A DNA stretch of 64,000 nt from DATMER01 sp035556715 (GTDB lineage Bacteria > Acidobacteriota > Thermoanaerobaculia > Multivoradales > UBA5704): NCBI GenBank assembly GCA_035556715.1, contig DATMER010000105.1:1-64000 (forward strand). The letters are read 5' to 3'. Each line of letters begins with the position of its first letter. Position 1 is the first letter of the stretch. The position numbers and the translations under genes were made by a program. Positions 1 to 10,801 of this stretch are shown here, one piece after another. The notes beneath the pieces were generated by a model. That model was not told where the DNA came from and did no database searches. It saw nothing but the letters and a program-made list of their open reading frames with translations.

Positions 1-1926
<1,926 letters not shown>

Positions 1927-1938
1927 TCCCATCCCACG

Positions 1939-1962
1939 GGGGCGCCATACCGGTGGCGCCCC
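1939..1962 (+). terminator. Hairpin downstream of hppA
   Basis: A perfect 9-bp GC-rich stem (GGGGCGCCA / TGGCGCCCC) with a 6-base loop starts 12 bases after the hppA stop. The following bases are only mildly T-rich, so intrinsic termination is plausible but not certain. Confidence 0.6.
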
Positions 1963-1992
1963 GCGGTTCTCTCGTTCGGTAGGGCGCAATCG

Positions 1993-4956
1993 ATGTCCTG
2001 GTATCGCATCGCGGGCATCGTGGCAGCGGTCGCCGCCTGCCCCGGCGCACTATGGTCCCTCGACCCCGGCCAGCCAATCGGCCACTACGGCCACGATCTC
2101 TGGAGCGTCGGCGAAGGCCTGCCGCAGAGCACGGTCCAGGAGATCCTGCAGACGCGGGACGGCTATCTGTGGCTCGGCACGGAGGAGGGGCTCGCCCGCT
2201 TCGACGGCCTCTCCTTCACCATCATCGACCGCCGCAGCCATCCCGAGCTGCGCAACCCCGAGATCCGCTCGCTGCTGGAGGAGCCCGACGGGAGCCTGCT
2301 GATCGGCACCTGGGACGGCCTGTACCGCCTGAGCGGCGGTAAGATCCGCCACCTCGCGCGCGCCGACGGTCGCTCGTTCGGCACGGTCGAGAGCCTGTGG
2401 CGCAGCCCCGACGGCACACTCTGGATCGGCACCCAGGACGAGGGCCTTGTCGCCCTGGGTATTGGCGGCGATGGCCGCGATGGCGGCGATGGCCGCGAGC
2501 GCGTCTTCACCACCGCCGACGGCCTGCCCGGAGATTCTGTCTGGGCGCTCTGGCAGGGCGGGGACGGCGTCCTCTGGATCGGCACCGACCGCGGCCTCGC
2601 CCGCTACGCGGGAGGCCGCATCGAGAGCCTCGCCGGCCGCGAAGGTCTGCCGCGGACCCAGGTGGCGGCGATTCGTCCGGCCCGCGGCGGGGGGCTCTGG
2701 GTGGCCGGCCGCGGCGGCATCAGTCTGTGCCGCCGCGGTAGCTGCAAGCTGCGTGTGCCGGGCACGGCGCTGCTCGACGAGCGCGTCCAGGCCTTCTGGG
2801 AGGACCGCGAGGGCAACCTCTGGATCGGCTCTCGCGGCGGTCTTGACCGCGTGAATTCCTCGCCCACACCCGGCCTCTCGCTCGGCTTCGTCAGGGCTCT
2901 CTTCGAGGACCGCGAAGGGAGCCTGTGGATCGGCAGCAACCTCGGCGGCCTGCATCGGCTGCGCGACCGCCGCTTCTCCACGCTCGGTTCCGCGGACGGG
3001 TTGCCGAGCCCGCTGGTCTATTCGCTGGCCGAGGATCCCGCGGGGACCCTCTGGGTGGGGACGGCGGAAGGGCTCGCGCGCGGTCAGGACGGACGGTTCG
3101 AGCCCGTGGAAGGAGCGGGCCTTCCCCCCGGCGGCGTGGCTCCCGTGCTCGCGGCGCGCTCCGGCGCGCTCTGGCTCGGGCTGCGCACCGGTCTGGCGCG
3201 CTTCGAGGGCGGCCGCGCACGGCTCTTCGGACCGGCCGACGGCTGGACCGCCGGGCGCGTGCAGGCTCTCTTCGAAGACCAGGGCGGCGCGCTCTGGATC
3301 GGCACTCAGCAGGGGCTTTTCCGGCATGAGCGGGATCCGAGAGGCGAGCGCTTCACCCCCGCGCTGGATCCCAAGCGGCTGCCCTGTCCGGAGGTGCTGG
3401 CAATCGCCGGCCGCCGCCCCGGAAGCCTGTGGATCGGCCTGAACGGCTGCGGCCTGGTCCATCTCGAGAACGGCGCGGTACGCCGGGCGTACACCACGGC
3501 CGACGGGCTCGGCGCGGACACCGTCAACTCGGTCTACGAGGACTCGGACGGCACCGTCTGGGCGGCGACAAAGGGCGGCGGGCTCAGCCGCCTCGGGGCC
3601 GGCGGCTGGACAACCGTGACCAGCCGCGAGGGGCTGCCGGGCGACACCCTCTACCAGATCCTCGACGACGGCCGCGGCTTCCTGTGGCTCACGAGCAACC
3701 GGGGCGTGGTCCGCGTCGCCAAGACGGCGCTCACCGCCTTCTCTTCGGACCGGGGCGACCTCCCGCTCACCGTGTACGGTGTGGCCGACGGCATGGACAG
3801 CGCGGAGTGCAACGGACAGGTCCAGCCGGCGGGCTGGCGCGGCCGGGACGGCCGGCTTTGGCTCCCCACCGTGGCCGGCGCCGTGGTCGTCGATCCCGCG
3901 CGGATGGGCGGGAGCGCGCCGCCGCTCCCCGTCGTCATCGAGCGGCTGGTGGTCGACGGCGAGCCGCTGCACCCGGCGCGCGAGCTGCGCTTTCCGCCCG
4001 GCAAGCGGCGATTCGAGATCTCCTACACCGCCCTGACGTTCCTCGCTCCCGAGCGCGTGCGCTACCGCGTGCGCCTGAAGGGCTTCGACGGCGACTGGCT
4101 CGAAGCCGCCGGCCGGCGCAGCGCGGTCTACACCAACCTCCCGCCCGGGCCGTACCGCTTCGAGGTGAAGGCGGCGGGACGCGACGGCATCTGGAGGCAG
4201 GATGCCGCGGCATTCGATCTCTACCTCGCTCCCCGCCTCCATCAACGCCCCTGGTTCTATCCCGCGCTCGCGGCGCTCCTCGCCGGTATGGCCTGGCTGG
4301 CCTACCGCTGGCGCGTGCGGCAGCTCCACCGCCGGTTCGACCTCCTGCTCGCCGAGCGCAACCGCATCGCGCGCGAGATCCATGACGTCCTGGCGCAGGG
4401 GATGACCGGTGCCGCGCTCCAGCTCGAAGGCGCTACCGACGCCCTCGGCGGCACTCCCGGCGGAGAACCGCGGGAAGCGGTGACCCATCTCGAGCGCGCC
4501 CGCGAGCTGCTGCGCGGCGCGATGGCCGCCGCCCGCCGCGCCGTGTGGAACCTGCGCGCGGCCGAGCTCGAGCAGAAGGACCTCGGCGCCGCGCTGCAGG
4601 AGCTGGCGGTCCGTCTCGCCTCGCCGCAGGGGCCCCGCATCGAGGTGCGGGTGACCGGGCCGGCCGGGAGCCTGCCCGAGGCGGTCGAGGAGAACCTCTT
4701 CCGTCTCGCGCAGGAGGCGGTGACCAACGCGCTCAAGCACGCCGAGGCCGGCCGGATCACAATCGATCTCGAGGTCGGCGACGAGCGCGCCGTCCTGCGG
4801 GTCCGGGATGACGGGCGCGGTTTGATTCCGGCCGCCGCCCCGGGCCACTTCGGACTCTCTGTGATGCGGGAACGGGCCGAAGCGCTCGGCGGCACGCTGC
4901 GTATCGGAGCCGCCCCGGGCGGCGGCACCGAGGTAGAGGTTGACGTGCCGCGGTAG
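1993..4956 (+). CDS. Reg_prop beta-propeller sensor histidine kinase
   Basis: This is a 987-residue membrane sensor kinase that probably signals to the response regulator 14 bases downstream. An N-terminal signal sequence (residues 1 to about 22) precedes a long periplasmic region of two-component-regulator propeller repeats, recognisable by recurring GxLWIGT and GLPxxxV motifs (about 30-620). A Y_Y_Y-type beta domain follows (about 660-735), then one membrane helix at about 754-774 (WFYPALAALLAGMAWLAYRW). The cytoplasmic part has a HisKA_3 dimerisation helix with phospho-acceptor His797 in RNRIAREIHDVLAQG. The HATPase domain shows the N-box at about 902-916 (LFRLAQEAVTNALKH), DDGRGL, and the late glycine motif GHFGLSVMRERAEALGG. 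There is no fused receiver or AraC domain, so it is a plain NarX-like kinase rather than a hybrid. The ligand is unknown; in related bacteria such sensors are often associated with polysaccharide sensing. Confidence 0.93.
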   Translation: MSWYRIAGIVAAVAACPGALWSLDPGQPIGHYGHDLWSVGEGLPQSTVQEILQTRDGYLWLGTEEGLARFDGLSFTIIDRRSHPELRNPEIRSLLEEPDGSLLIGTWDGLYRLSGGKIRHLARADGRSFGTVESLWRSPDGTLWIGTQDEGLVALGIGGDGRDGGDGRERVFTTADGLPGDSVWALWQGGDGVLWIGTDRGLARYAGGRIESLAGREGLPRTQVAAIRPARGGGLWVAGRGGISLCRRGSCKLRVPGTALLDERVQAFWEDREGNLWIGSRGGLDRVNSSPTPGLSLGFVRALFEDREGSLWIGSNLGGLHRLRDRRFSTLGSADGLPSPLVYSLAEDPAGTLWVGTAEGLARGQDGRFEPVEGAGLPPGGVAPVLAARSGALWLGLRTGLARFEGGRARLFGPADGWTAGRVQALFEDQGGALWIGTQQGLFRHERDPRGERFTPALDPKRLPCPEVLAIAGRRPGSLWIGLNGCGLVHLENGAVRRAYTTADGLGADTVNSVYEDSDGTVWAATKGGGLSRLGAGGWTTVTSREGLPGDTLYQILDDGRGFLWLTSNRGVVRVAKTALTAFSSDRGDLPLTVYGVADGMDSAECNGQVQPAGWRGRDGRLWLPTVAGAVVVDPARMGGSAPPLPVVIERLVVDGEPLHPARELRFPPGKRRFEISYTALTFLAPERVRYRVRLKGFDGDWLEAAGRRSAVYTNLPPGPYRFEVKAAGRDGIWRQDAAAFDLYLAPRLHQRPWFYPALAALLAGMAWLAYRWRVRQLHRRFDLLLAERNRIAREIHDVLAQGMTGAALQLEGATDALGGTPGGEPREAVTHLERARELLRGAMAAARRAVWNLRAAELEQKDLGAALQELAVRLASPQGPRIEVRVTGPAGSLPEAVEENLFRLAQEAVTNALKHAEAGRITIDLEVGDERAVLRVRDDGRGLIPAAAPGHFGLSVMRERAEALGGTLRIGAAPGGGTEVEVDVPR

Positions 4957-4970
4957 AATATGCGGCAGCC

Positions 4971-5618
4971 TTGAGCGACACCGTCCACCCCGAGAGCCCG
5001 AAGACCCGCATCCTGCTCGTCGACGACCACGCCGTGGTCCGGGAAGGCCTCCTCTCCCTCCTGCAGCGCCAGGGCGATCTCCTCGTGGTGGCGGAGGCGG
5101 CCGACGGCGCGTCGGCGATCCGTCTCTACCGCCAGCACCGGCCGGACCTGGTGGTGCTCGACCTTCGCCTGCCCGACATGGACGGGGTCGCGGTGACGGT
5201 GGCCATCCGGGCCGAGTTCCCGCAGGCCCGCCTGCTGGTGCTCTCGAGCTTCGACGGCGACGAAGACATCTATCGCGCGCTCAAGGCCGGCGCCCGCGCC
5301 TATGTGCTCAAGGACTCCACGCGCGAGGAGCTGCTCGCGGCGGTGCGGGCCGTCGCGTCCGGGCAGCGGAGCCTCTCCACCACTGTCGCCGAGCGGCTGG
5401 CGGAGCGCGTCGCCGGCTCCGAGCTGACCCCGCGCGAGCTTGCCGTCCTGCGCCAGATCGTCAGCGGGCGCTCGAACAAGCAGATCGCCTCCGCTCTCTC
5501 GATTTCCGAGGGGACCGTCAAGACCCATGTCAAAAGCATCCTCGCCAAGCTCGGCGTCGAGGACCGCACCGAGGCGGCCGTCCTCGCCCTGCGCCGCGGC
5601 CTCGTCGTGACCCGTTAG
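4971..5618 (+). CDS. NarL/FixJ-family response regulator
   Basis: This is a 215-residue DNA-binding response regulator, the likely partner of the preceding kinase. The start is TTG at 4971, just after the kinase stop; no in-frame ATG precedes the conserved strand ILLVDDH. The receiver domain (about 12-130) has the acidic pair at 18-19, phospho-acceptor Asp64 in VVLDLRLPDMDG and the conserved Lys114 in YVLKDS. A LuxR-type helix-turn-helix (about 152-210) follows, with LTPRELAVLRQIVSGRSNKQ at its start and then SISEGTVKTHVKSILAKLGV. The kinase-regulator arrangement matches NarX/NarL-type systems. The regulon cannot be read from the window, although the downstream secreted proteins are candidates. 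Confidence 0.93.
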   Translation: MSDTVHPESPKTRILLVDDHAVVREGLLSLLQRQGDLLVVAEAADGASAIRLYRQHRPDLVVLDLRLPDMDGVAVTVAIRAEFPQARLLVLSSFDGDEDIYRALKAGARAYVLKDSTREELLAAVRAVASGQRSLSTTVAERLAERVAGSELTPRELAVLRQIVSGRSNKQIASALSISEGTVKTHVKSILAKLGVEDRTEAAVLALRRGLVVTR

Positions 5619-5628
5619 AAGGCGTCCG

Positions 5629-5650
5629 GCCTCTCTCGAAAGAGAGAGGC
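5629..5650 (+). terminator. Tetraloop hairpin after the response regulator
   Basis: A perfect 9-bp stem GCCTCTCTC / GAGAGAGGC closes a GAAA tetraloop 11 bases after the stop codon. There is no T-tract, so it may act as a 3' stabiliser or a Rho-assisted terminator. Confidence 0.6.
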
Positions 5651-5700
5651 GAAGGCCCCCCGGTTGTGCGATCCTGCCGGTCGGCAAGGAGGGTTTTCTC

Positions 5701-6231
5701 ATGAACAAGGTGGCACTTCTCGTCGCCGTCTGGCTCGCCGCCGCGCCCGCTCACGCGGAGAGCGGCTGCTACCAGAAATCGGACCTCTCGATGTTCGCGG
5801 AGGTGGTCGAGGTCGTCGCGGCCGAGCAGATGAAAGATCTCGGCTGCTGGCACCTTCGGCTGCGCCTCCGGGGCGGCCCCGCGGACCCCTTCGGCCACGC
5901 CATGATCTGCGGGGGCAACGGCTGCCGCTCCGGCTCCGACCTGGTCGAGGGGATCTACTGGCTGGACCGCTCGCCGAGGAACCGCAACGTCGGGCAGGTC
6001 ATCCGGGTGGAGAACCGGTCCTGCACCGACGTCAGCTTCTGTGTCGCGCCCGCGGACGAGAGCGAGGTCATGTGGGTCGACTTCGTCGCCCTCTTCGAGG
6101 AAAGCTACTTCGTGCCGCCCACCGCCCTCCGGCCCCGCTGGAGCCAGGGCCTGGTCGGCTTCTCCTCGTTCGACGGCAGAAGCCACTGCCAGGACGACGA
6201 ACGCCGCGGCTCGATCTGCCTCCAACAGTAA
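5701..6231 (+). CDS. Secreted cysteine-rich protein of unknown function
   Basis: This is a 176-residue protein with a clear signal peptide (MNKVALLVAVWLAAAPAHA, cleavage before Glu20). The mature part has eight cysteines, several in pairs such as MICGGNGCRSG, consistent with disulphide bonding outside the cytoplasm. A good Shine-Dalgarno (AAGGAGGG) lies about 8 bases before the ATG. The gene is flanked by strong hairpins on both sides, so it looks monocistronic. No family is recognised. It lies next to a two-component system, which might regulate it. Confidence 0.75.
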   Translation: MNKVALLVAVWLAAAPAHAESGCYQKSDLSMFAEVVEVVAAEQMKDLGCWHLRLRLRGGPADPFGHAMICGGNGCRSGSDLVEGIYWLDRSPRNRNVGQVIRVENRSCTDVSFCVAPADESEVMWVDFVALFEESYFVPPTALRPRWSQGLVGFSSFDGRSHCQDDERRGSICLQQ

Positions 6232-6232
6232 G

Positions 6233-6259
6233 CCCTCTCCCCCGCGGCGGGGGAGAGGG
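6233..6259. terminator. GC-rich 11-bp palindrome (terminator/REP-like)
   Basis: A perfect 11-bp stem CCCTCTCCCCC / GGGGGAGAGGG with a 5-base loop lies 2 bases after a plus-strand stop and 23 bases from a converging minus-strand stop. The core resembles the palindrome at 19625-19664, so this may be a dispersed repeat serving as a bidirectional terminator. Confidence 0.6.
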
Positions 6260-6281
6260 TGAGGAGGGACGGGGCCGGGCC

Positions 6282-7223
6282 TCAGAACCAGACGGTCAGG
6301 ATCATCAGACCATCCTTCGTGGTCGTGTCGTCGTTGTTCGCGGCCACGAGGATGAGGTCACCGAAGGCCACATAGGGGACGTAGGGCAGCAGGCCGCCAT
6401 TGTCCCGCCAGCGGGCGCTGAACGACGGAAAGAAGAGCGGGGTGAGCTGGATGAACTCGAGCGGGTACTCTACGTAGACCAGTCCGTCCACGAAGACGCA
6501 GCCGCGGTTCGCGCTGGTGCTGGCCACCTGCATGCCGCGGCCCAGGACCGGTCCGAAGCTGTTGAGGATCAGGGGATCGGGGTTGATCCGCAGGTTGCAC
6601 CGCCGCACCTGGGTCGGGGGAGGCTGCACCACGAGCACGTAGCTGGCCGGAGCCTGGAACAGCGCCCGCTCGGGCTCGGACCCTGCCGCGATGTTGGTAT
6701 AGCGCTGGCTCCAGGGTCCGTTGACGGGGTCCTGGATCTCGACGCCGATCGGGATCTTGAGGTCCTGGGAGAGCCAAACGGTCACCTCTCTGGTGACCGC
6801 CGCCTTGCCGCCTGGCCTGGAAATCGAGTACCGGCGCCCCTCCGTAACCCAGCCTTCGGTGGACCGGGAGCCCAGGCTCGACTCGGTCTTCTGGAGCGGC
6901 TCCGGAGGGCTCATGCGCCCCTGCTGCGGCGGCCCCCCGGCCCACGACTGCTCCATGTAGGTGCGCTCGGTGGGGAAGAGATGGATCGTCTTCCCGGCGA
7001 CCGGGTCCGTGATGGTGACGAGGTTCCCCTCCTCCGTGCGGGTCCGTCCTTCGCTGTCCCGATAGAAGCGGGAGGTCGTCGTTACAGGCTGTCCGCTCTC
7101 GTTCGTCCGGGTGACGACGAGATCGGACGTGAAGGGTTCCAGCTCGCCTGCGAAGGCGGCGGATGCAAGCACGAGCAGGCACAGGATTGCGGCTGACAGG
7201 CTCTTCCTTACAGCGGTTCTCAT
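6282..7223 (-). CDS. Secreted protein of unknown function
   Basis: This is a 313-residue exported protein. The signal peptide is clear: basic MRTAVRKS, a hydrophobic core, and cleavage after AAFA near residue 25. The N-terminal half looks like beta-rich periplasmic proteins of the DUF4412 type that carry or scavenge outer-membrane lipids. It contains a YRDSEGRTRTEEGN segment and a stretch on the stability of a salt or lipid modification. That resemblance is only suggestive. Two cysteines lie in the C-terminal half (RRCNL, NRGCVF). A strong Shine-Dalgarno (AAGGAGAT) sits 5 bases before the ATG. A 7-bp hairpin (7247-7266) lies in its 5' leader. It converges with the preceding gene. Confidence 0.7.
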   Translation of the reverse strand: MRTAVRKSLSAAILCLLVLASAAFAGELEPFTSDLVVTRTNESGQPVTTTSRFYRDSEGRTRTEEGNLVTITDPVAGKTIHLFPTERTYMEQSWAGGPPQQGRMSPPEPLQKTESSLGSRSTEGWVTEGRRYSISRPGGKAAVTREVTVWLSQDLKIPIGVEIQDPVNGPWSQRYTNIAAGSEPERALFQAPASYVLVVQPPPTQVRRCNLRINPDPLILNSFGPVLGRGMQVASTSANRGCVFVDGLVYVEYPLEFIQLTPLFFPSFSARWRDNGGLLPYVPYVAFGDLILVAANNDDTTTKDGLMILTVWF

Positions 7224-7360
7224 GGTGGATCTCCTTCTCGATCATGGCCCGCCACTACCGGCGGGCTGCTCGATGAAGGGAGGTTAGCTGGAGCGCTCGC
7301 CAGGCGAATCCTCCATCCGGGCGAGCCCGGGATCGCCATTTCGAGAGAGGCGCGATCCGC

Positions 7361-7389
7361 TTGACAAAAGTTCCCCGGGAGGGCACCCT
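7361..7389 (+). promoter_or_regulatory. Candidate promoter for the haem-motif lipoprotein gene
   Basis: A perfect TTGACA lies at 7361-7366, and CACCCT is placed 17 bases downstream as a poor -10. This TTG could instead be read as a start codon, but a promoter role fits better because the ATG at 7433 begins a proper lipoprotein signal. Confidence 0.35.
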
Positions 7390-7432
7390 CGTTCGGGCAG
7401 TTCAAGCAATTCTCAACTCACAGGAGCGGCGT

Positions 7433-9301
7433 ATGCGATCTTTCAGTCGTTCGATTCGCCTGTCTTCAACCGTAGCCCTCCTGCTCGCGAGCCTCGGCTG
7501 CCGCCCGGACCCGGACGGCGGTGACGGCGGCAATGGAGAGGTGAGCCCGCCTCCCGCTCCTGCCGCGAGCTGCCAGCAGAACGGCGGCACGCTCCAACTC
7601 GGCTGCCCGTCATTCCCGAACACGACGGCCTCGGCCCAGCCGCAATGGGACTACTTCGCCTGGAACAGCTTCATCGCCGCCAATTGGCCGGCGCTCGACC
7701 CGGCGGCGAACAACGAGCAGCGGGGCTTCCCGGACCTCAACCAGAGCTTCACGACCGCTGCCAGCACCTCCCTGCTCGTCTGGGAAACGTTCAAGGAGAA
7801 GCGCGAGGTCTTCTTCTATCCCCCCACCACCAACCAGGACCCGGGACCGTGGAACCAGGCGCCGAACTACGGGCCGCTCGACGACCCGCCGCCCCTGTGC
7901 TCCGACAGCCAGGGCCGTCCCGCGGCGCCGCGGCGGCTCTTCGGCCAGGGCGGAAAGCTGGTCTTCGACAGCCTCGACGAGACCGTCGAGGTGCTCTCCG
8001 AGGCCCTGGAGCCGCCGGCCTCTCTGTGCGGCGGCTTCACGAAGAATCCCTGCAGCCAGACGGGGACGGGGACGCCCGACTGCAGTTGCGTCGTCGGGCT
8101 GCCGGTGGCGCCGCGTGTCTGGAAGGGGAGCCCGACGAAGCCGAACCCCCAGCCGGTCCTCTATGAGGTCAAGGTCAACTACGACTTCTACAACTACGTC
8201 CAGCAGAACAAGTACTACCTCGACTCCGTGGCCCAGGCAGCGGCCGGCAATGCCCAGGGAACACAGATCCAGCTCCCCTACCGGACCACCTCGGCAACGG
8301 GCCCCGGAGGTGGCGGGTCCGGCCCCAGCGCGGTGACGTCGTACGACGCTCAGACCTGCATCGCCACCTACCAGCAGGCGGGACCGAACACCAACGTGAC
8401 GCCCTGTCTCGTCGGCTCGATCCACATCAAGACCGCCTGGATCCCCCTCCAGGACGAGGACCCCTCGAAGTACCACACCGCGGAGGCCGCCTACTTCAAG
8501 ACGGAGAACGGAAAAGCGTGCATGAGCTACGCGACGTTCGGACTGGTCGGGATCCACATCATCCAGCGCGTTCATGAGGGATTCGGCTCGAAGACATCGG
8601 GCCAGGGAACGGGCTCGAGGCCGCGGGGCGGAACCTTCATCTTCGCGACCTGGGAGCACGCCGGCAACGACAGCGCCGGGTTTACCTATTCGAACTACTT
8701 CCCCGGCCAGCCTTTCGTGGGACCGCCGCAGCGGGCCACCTTCTATCCCCAGCCCTCCGCCGCGCTGCCGGTGACGCGCAAGTACCCGATCCTGCCGGGC
8801 ACGCAACAGGTCAACAACCAGGTCCACTCGGCGATCAAGGCGGTGAACCCGAATTCGGTCTGGCTCAACTACCAGCTCGTCGGCACCCAGTTCCAGGTGG
8901 TCGACATCGACAGCCTGCCGCCGAATCCTGCCAATCCGAACGATCCCACGGGCATCGGCCAGCCGCTCTACCTGGCGAACCTCGTCATAGAGACCAACGA
9001 AGGGCTGCAGCACTTCCAGGGCCTGCCGCCCGCGGTCGCCGCCGTCCTCCCGTTCAGCACCGCGAGCCAGGCTCCCGAAAACCGCACGCTCGCCTTCGAC
9101 CGCACCGCGAGCAACGTCGTCTTCTCGCCGACCGGCAAGCAATCCGAGATCGCAGGGTTCAACATGGGGGGCTGTATGGGCTGCCATGGCGTGGTCCAGG
9201 CCAAGGGCTATTCCTTCAGCTTCGTGCTCTTCGACGGACAGCGGGGAGCCGACGTGGACACGCAGACGAGCTTCGTGCCGCCGCCGATCCCGCCGGGATA
9301 G
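7433..9301 (+). CDS. Large lipoprotein with a C-terminal c-type haem motif
   Basis: This is a 622-residue exported protein. ATG 7433 was chosen because it follows CAGGAG and gives a lipoprotein signal (MRSFSRSIRLSSTVALLLAS, then the lipobox LGC). The mature N-terminus is a Gly/Pro linker. The body contains many Trp/Asn-rich segments typical of a secreted beta-rich domain. A single CMGCH motif (Cys581, Cys584, His585) near the C-terminus can bind haem c covalently, and the axial ligand would come from elsewhere. Proteins of this layout are annotated as uncharacterised cytochrome-like proteins; no enzymatic activity is known to me. A role in periplasmic or surface redox is inferred. The gene ends 2 bases from a converging gene. 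Confidence 0.8.
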   Translation: MRSFSRSIRLSSTVALLLASLGCRPDPDGGDGGNGEVSPPPAPAASCQQNGGTLQLGCPSFPNTTASAQPQWDYFAWNSFIAANWPALDPAANNEQRGFPDLNQSFTTAASTSLLVWETFKEKREVFFYPPTTNQDPGPWNQAPNYGPLDDPPPLCSDSQGRPAAPRRLFGQGGKLVFDSLDETVEVLSEALEPPASLCGGFTKNPCSQTGTGTPDCSCVVGLPVAPRVWKGSPTKPNPQPVLYEVKVNYDFYNYVQQNKYYLDSVAQAAAGNAQGTQIQLPYRTTSATGPGGGGSGPSAVTSYDAQTCIATYQQAGPNTNVTPCLVGSIHIKTAWIPLQDEDPSKYHTAEAAYFKTENGKACMSYATFGLVGIHIIQRVHEGFGSKTSGQGTGSRPRGGTFIFATWEHAGNDSAGFTYSNYFPGQPFVGPPQRATFYPQPSAALPVTRKYPILPGTQQVNNQVHSAIKAVNPNSVWLNYQLVGTQFQVVDIDSLPPNPANPNDPTGIGQPLYLANLVIETNEGLQHFQGLPPAVAAVLPFSTASQAPENRTLAFDRTASNVVFSPTGKQSEIAGFNMGGCMGCHGVVQAKGYSFSFVLFDGQRGADVDTQTSFVPPPIPPG

Positions 9302-9303
9302 AC

Positions 9304-10680
9304 TCAGCCGGCGCTTCCCGGCGCCTGCCGCCGGAGCAGGACCCAGGCGGCGCCGGCCAGCAGGGCTCCGAGGGCGATCAGGCCCGCTGGCGGGAGGGTG
9401 GGGATCTCGTCGATCGAATTGTTGGCGCAGAGCGGCGGCGCGGTCAGGAACGGTGTGAAGTCGACCCGGTCGTCCACCACGTCGCCCGTGCCGCCGGGAT
9501 TGGCGGGGTTCGTCGGCCCGGTCGGGCTGCCCCACCAGTTGAAAGTCGCGTCGGCGTCGGCGCCCTGGTAGTAGGAGCGCGTGAAGAGCGCGGCCCCCGT
9601 GGGCGGCACCGCGGTGTTGCCCGCGAACGAGTTCTCCTGGATCACCGACGTGTCGTTGTCGATCGACATCCCCGTCTCGTTGTTGAGGATCTCGTTGCAG
9701 CGGAACACGTTGCGCAGGTTCTCCTGCGCCCGCGGCACGCACACCGGGTCCAGGATCCCGATGTTCACGATCCCGAAGTTCGAGTCGAGCGCCCGGTTGC
9801 GGAGCAGCTCGTTGTCCCGCGTCGAGACCAGGATGATGGCCGAGCCCAGGCCTGCCGCGGGGTTGCCCGTGAAGCGCATCCCGGAGGCGACGTTGCTCTC
9901 GAGCCGGACTCCCCGCGCGCCCAGGGAGACCTGGATGCCGTTCCGGGCCAGCAGGCCGGTCGGCTCCGACACGACGCTGACCCCCCGCACGCTCCCGGTA
10001 GGTCCGTACCCCGCGGCACAGTTGCAGCCCGTGATCAGGATGCCCGTCTTCTGGAAGTCCGTGATCGAGACCCCCACGATGTCGACCGCGGGAGGCGGAT
10101 CGATGCCCTGAGGCTCGGTCTGAACGACGATTCCAATCCCGGCGACCTGGTTGCCGGAGAGGGGCTCGGTCCGCAGGTGGGTCACGCTGCCGCCGAAGAT
10201 CGTGCCGGACGATTGCCGGTAATAGATGCCCGCCCAGCGCGCCGTCTCGCCCGGTGCCATGAAGGCCGCGCTGCCGTCGATCGACAGGCCGTTGAACACG
10301 ATGCCGGTGCTGTCGCGCACCAGCACGATGGACCGACCGGGCGAGCCCGAGCACGTGCTCCCCTGCTCGCTGTCCGCGCTCCCGACGGTCGCAAGGTCCG
10401 GCCGCAGGGTGGCGCCGAGCGCGTTGATGGTCAGATCCTGCTGGTTCCGGATGCGGAGCGTCTGGTTGTACACGCCAGGGGCAACGAGGATGACGTCGCC
10501 GGGGAGCGCCTGGTCGACAGCGTGCTGGAGGGTGGCGCAGGGGAGCGCGGAGTCGGTGCAGTCGTTGCCGCCGTCGCTTCCGCCCGTCGATACATGGCGG
10601 ACCACCGCTCCGACTGGAGCGGCAAGGAGCAGCAACAGAAGAGGCACAAGCCAGGATCTGATGCCTACGACTCCTTCCAT
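9304..10680 (-). CDS. Secreted right-handed beta-helix protein with IPTL-type sorting tail
   Basis: This is a 458-residue protein from ATG 10680 (MEGVVGIRSWLVPLLLLLL), a typical signal peptide. The longer open frame upstream lacks one. The N-terminus has the DUF1565-like start GCATLQxAVDQALPGDVILVAPGVYN seen in choice-of-anchor and parallel beta-helix proteins (partial motif PGDVILVAPGVYN at about 58-70). Repeating Asn/Val/Ile turns follow, as in pectate-lyase-like solenoids. The C-terminus, EIPTLPPAGLIALGALLAG followed by a Trp-containing helix and RRQ, matches the IPTL-CTERM sorting architecture: a short motif, one helix and a basic tail. This predicts processing by an exosortase-type enzyme, which is not in this window. 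It probably acts on or decorates the cell surface. Confidence 0.85.
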   Translation of the reverse strand: MEGVVGIRSWLVPLLLLLLAAPVGAVVRHVSTGGSDGGNDCTDSALPCATLQHAVDQALPGDVILVAPGVYNQTLRIRNQQDLTINALGATLRPDLATVGSADSEQGSTCSGSPGRSIVLVRDSTGIVFNGLSIDGSAAFMAPGETARWAGIYYRQSSGTIFGGSVTHLRTEPLSGNQVAGIGIVVQTEPQGIDPPPAVDIVGVSITDFQKTGILITGCNCAAGYGPTGSVRGVSVVSEPTGLLARNGIQVSLGARGVRLESNVASGMRFTGNPAAGLGSAIILVSTRDNELLRNRALDSNFGIVNIGILDPVCVPRAQENLRNVFRCNEILNNETGMSIDNDTSVIQENSFAGNTAVPPTGAALFTRSYYQGADADATFNWWGSPTGPTNPANPGGTGDVVDDRVDFTPFLTAPPLCANNSIDEIPTLPPAGLIALGALLAGAAWVLLRRQAPGSAG

Positions 10681-10743
10681 GAAGCTCGGTCCAGGGAATA
10701 ATACATCGTTTACGAGAAAAGGCGCAAATACCCCTGAAGGAGC

Positions 10744-10776
10744 GGAGGCGGGCCCGGCCGCACAGGCCCCGCCTCC
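10744..10776. other. Long GC hairpin in the leader of the beta-helix gene
   Basis: A perfect 9-bp stem GGAGGCGGG / CCCGCCTCC with a 15-base loop lies about 65 bases upstream of the minus-strand ATG at 10680. It could be a leader structure for that gene or a terminator for rightward transcripts. Confidence 0.4.
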
Positions 10777-10801
10777 GGCTTCGAGGGGTTTGGTGAATCG
10801 A

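Noticed and set aside
2050..4848. A 932-codon open frame antisense to the sensor kinase
   Set aside because: GC-rich genes with strong third-position bias create long antisense frames. It has no start signal or recognisable domain, while the sense strand is a clear kinase.
7361..7432. N-terminal extension of the haem-motif lipoprotein from the TTG at 7361
   Set aside because: It would bury the lipoprotein signal 24 residues inside. ATG 7433 has a ribosome-binding site, and the TTGACA is better read as a promoter element.
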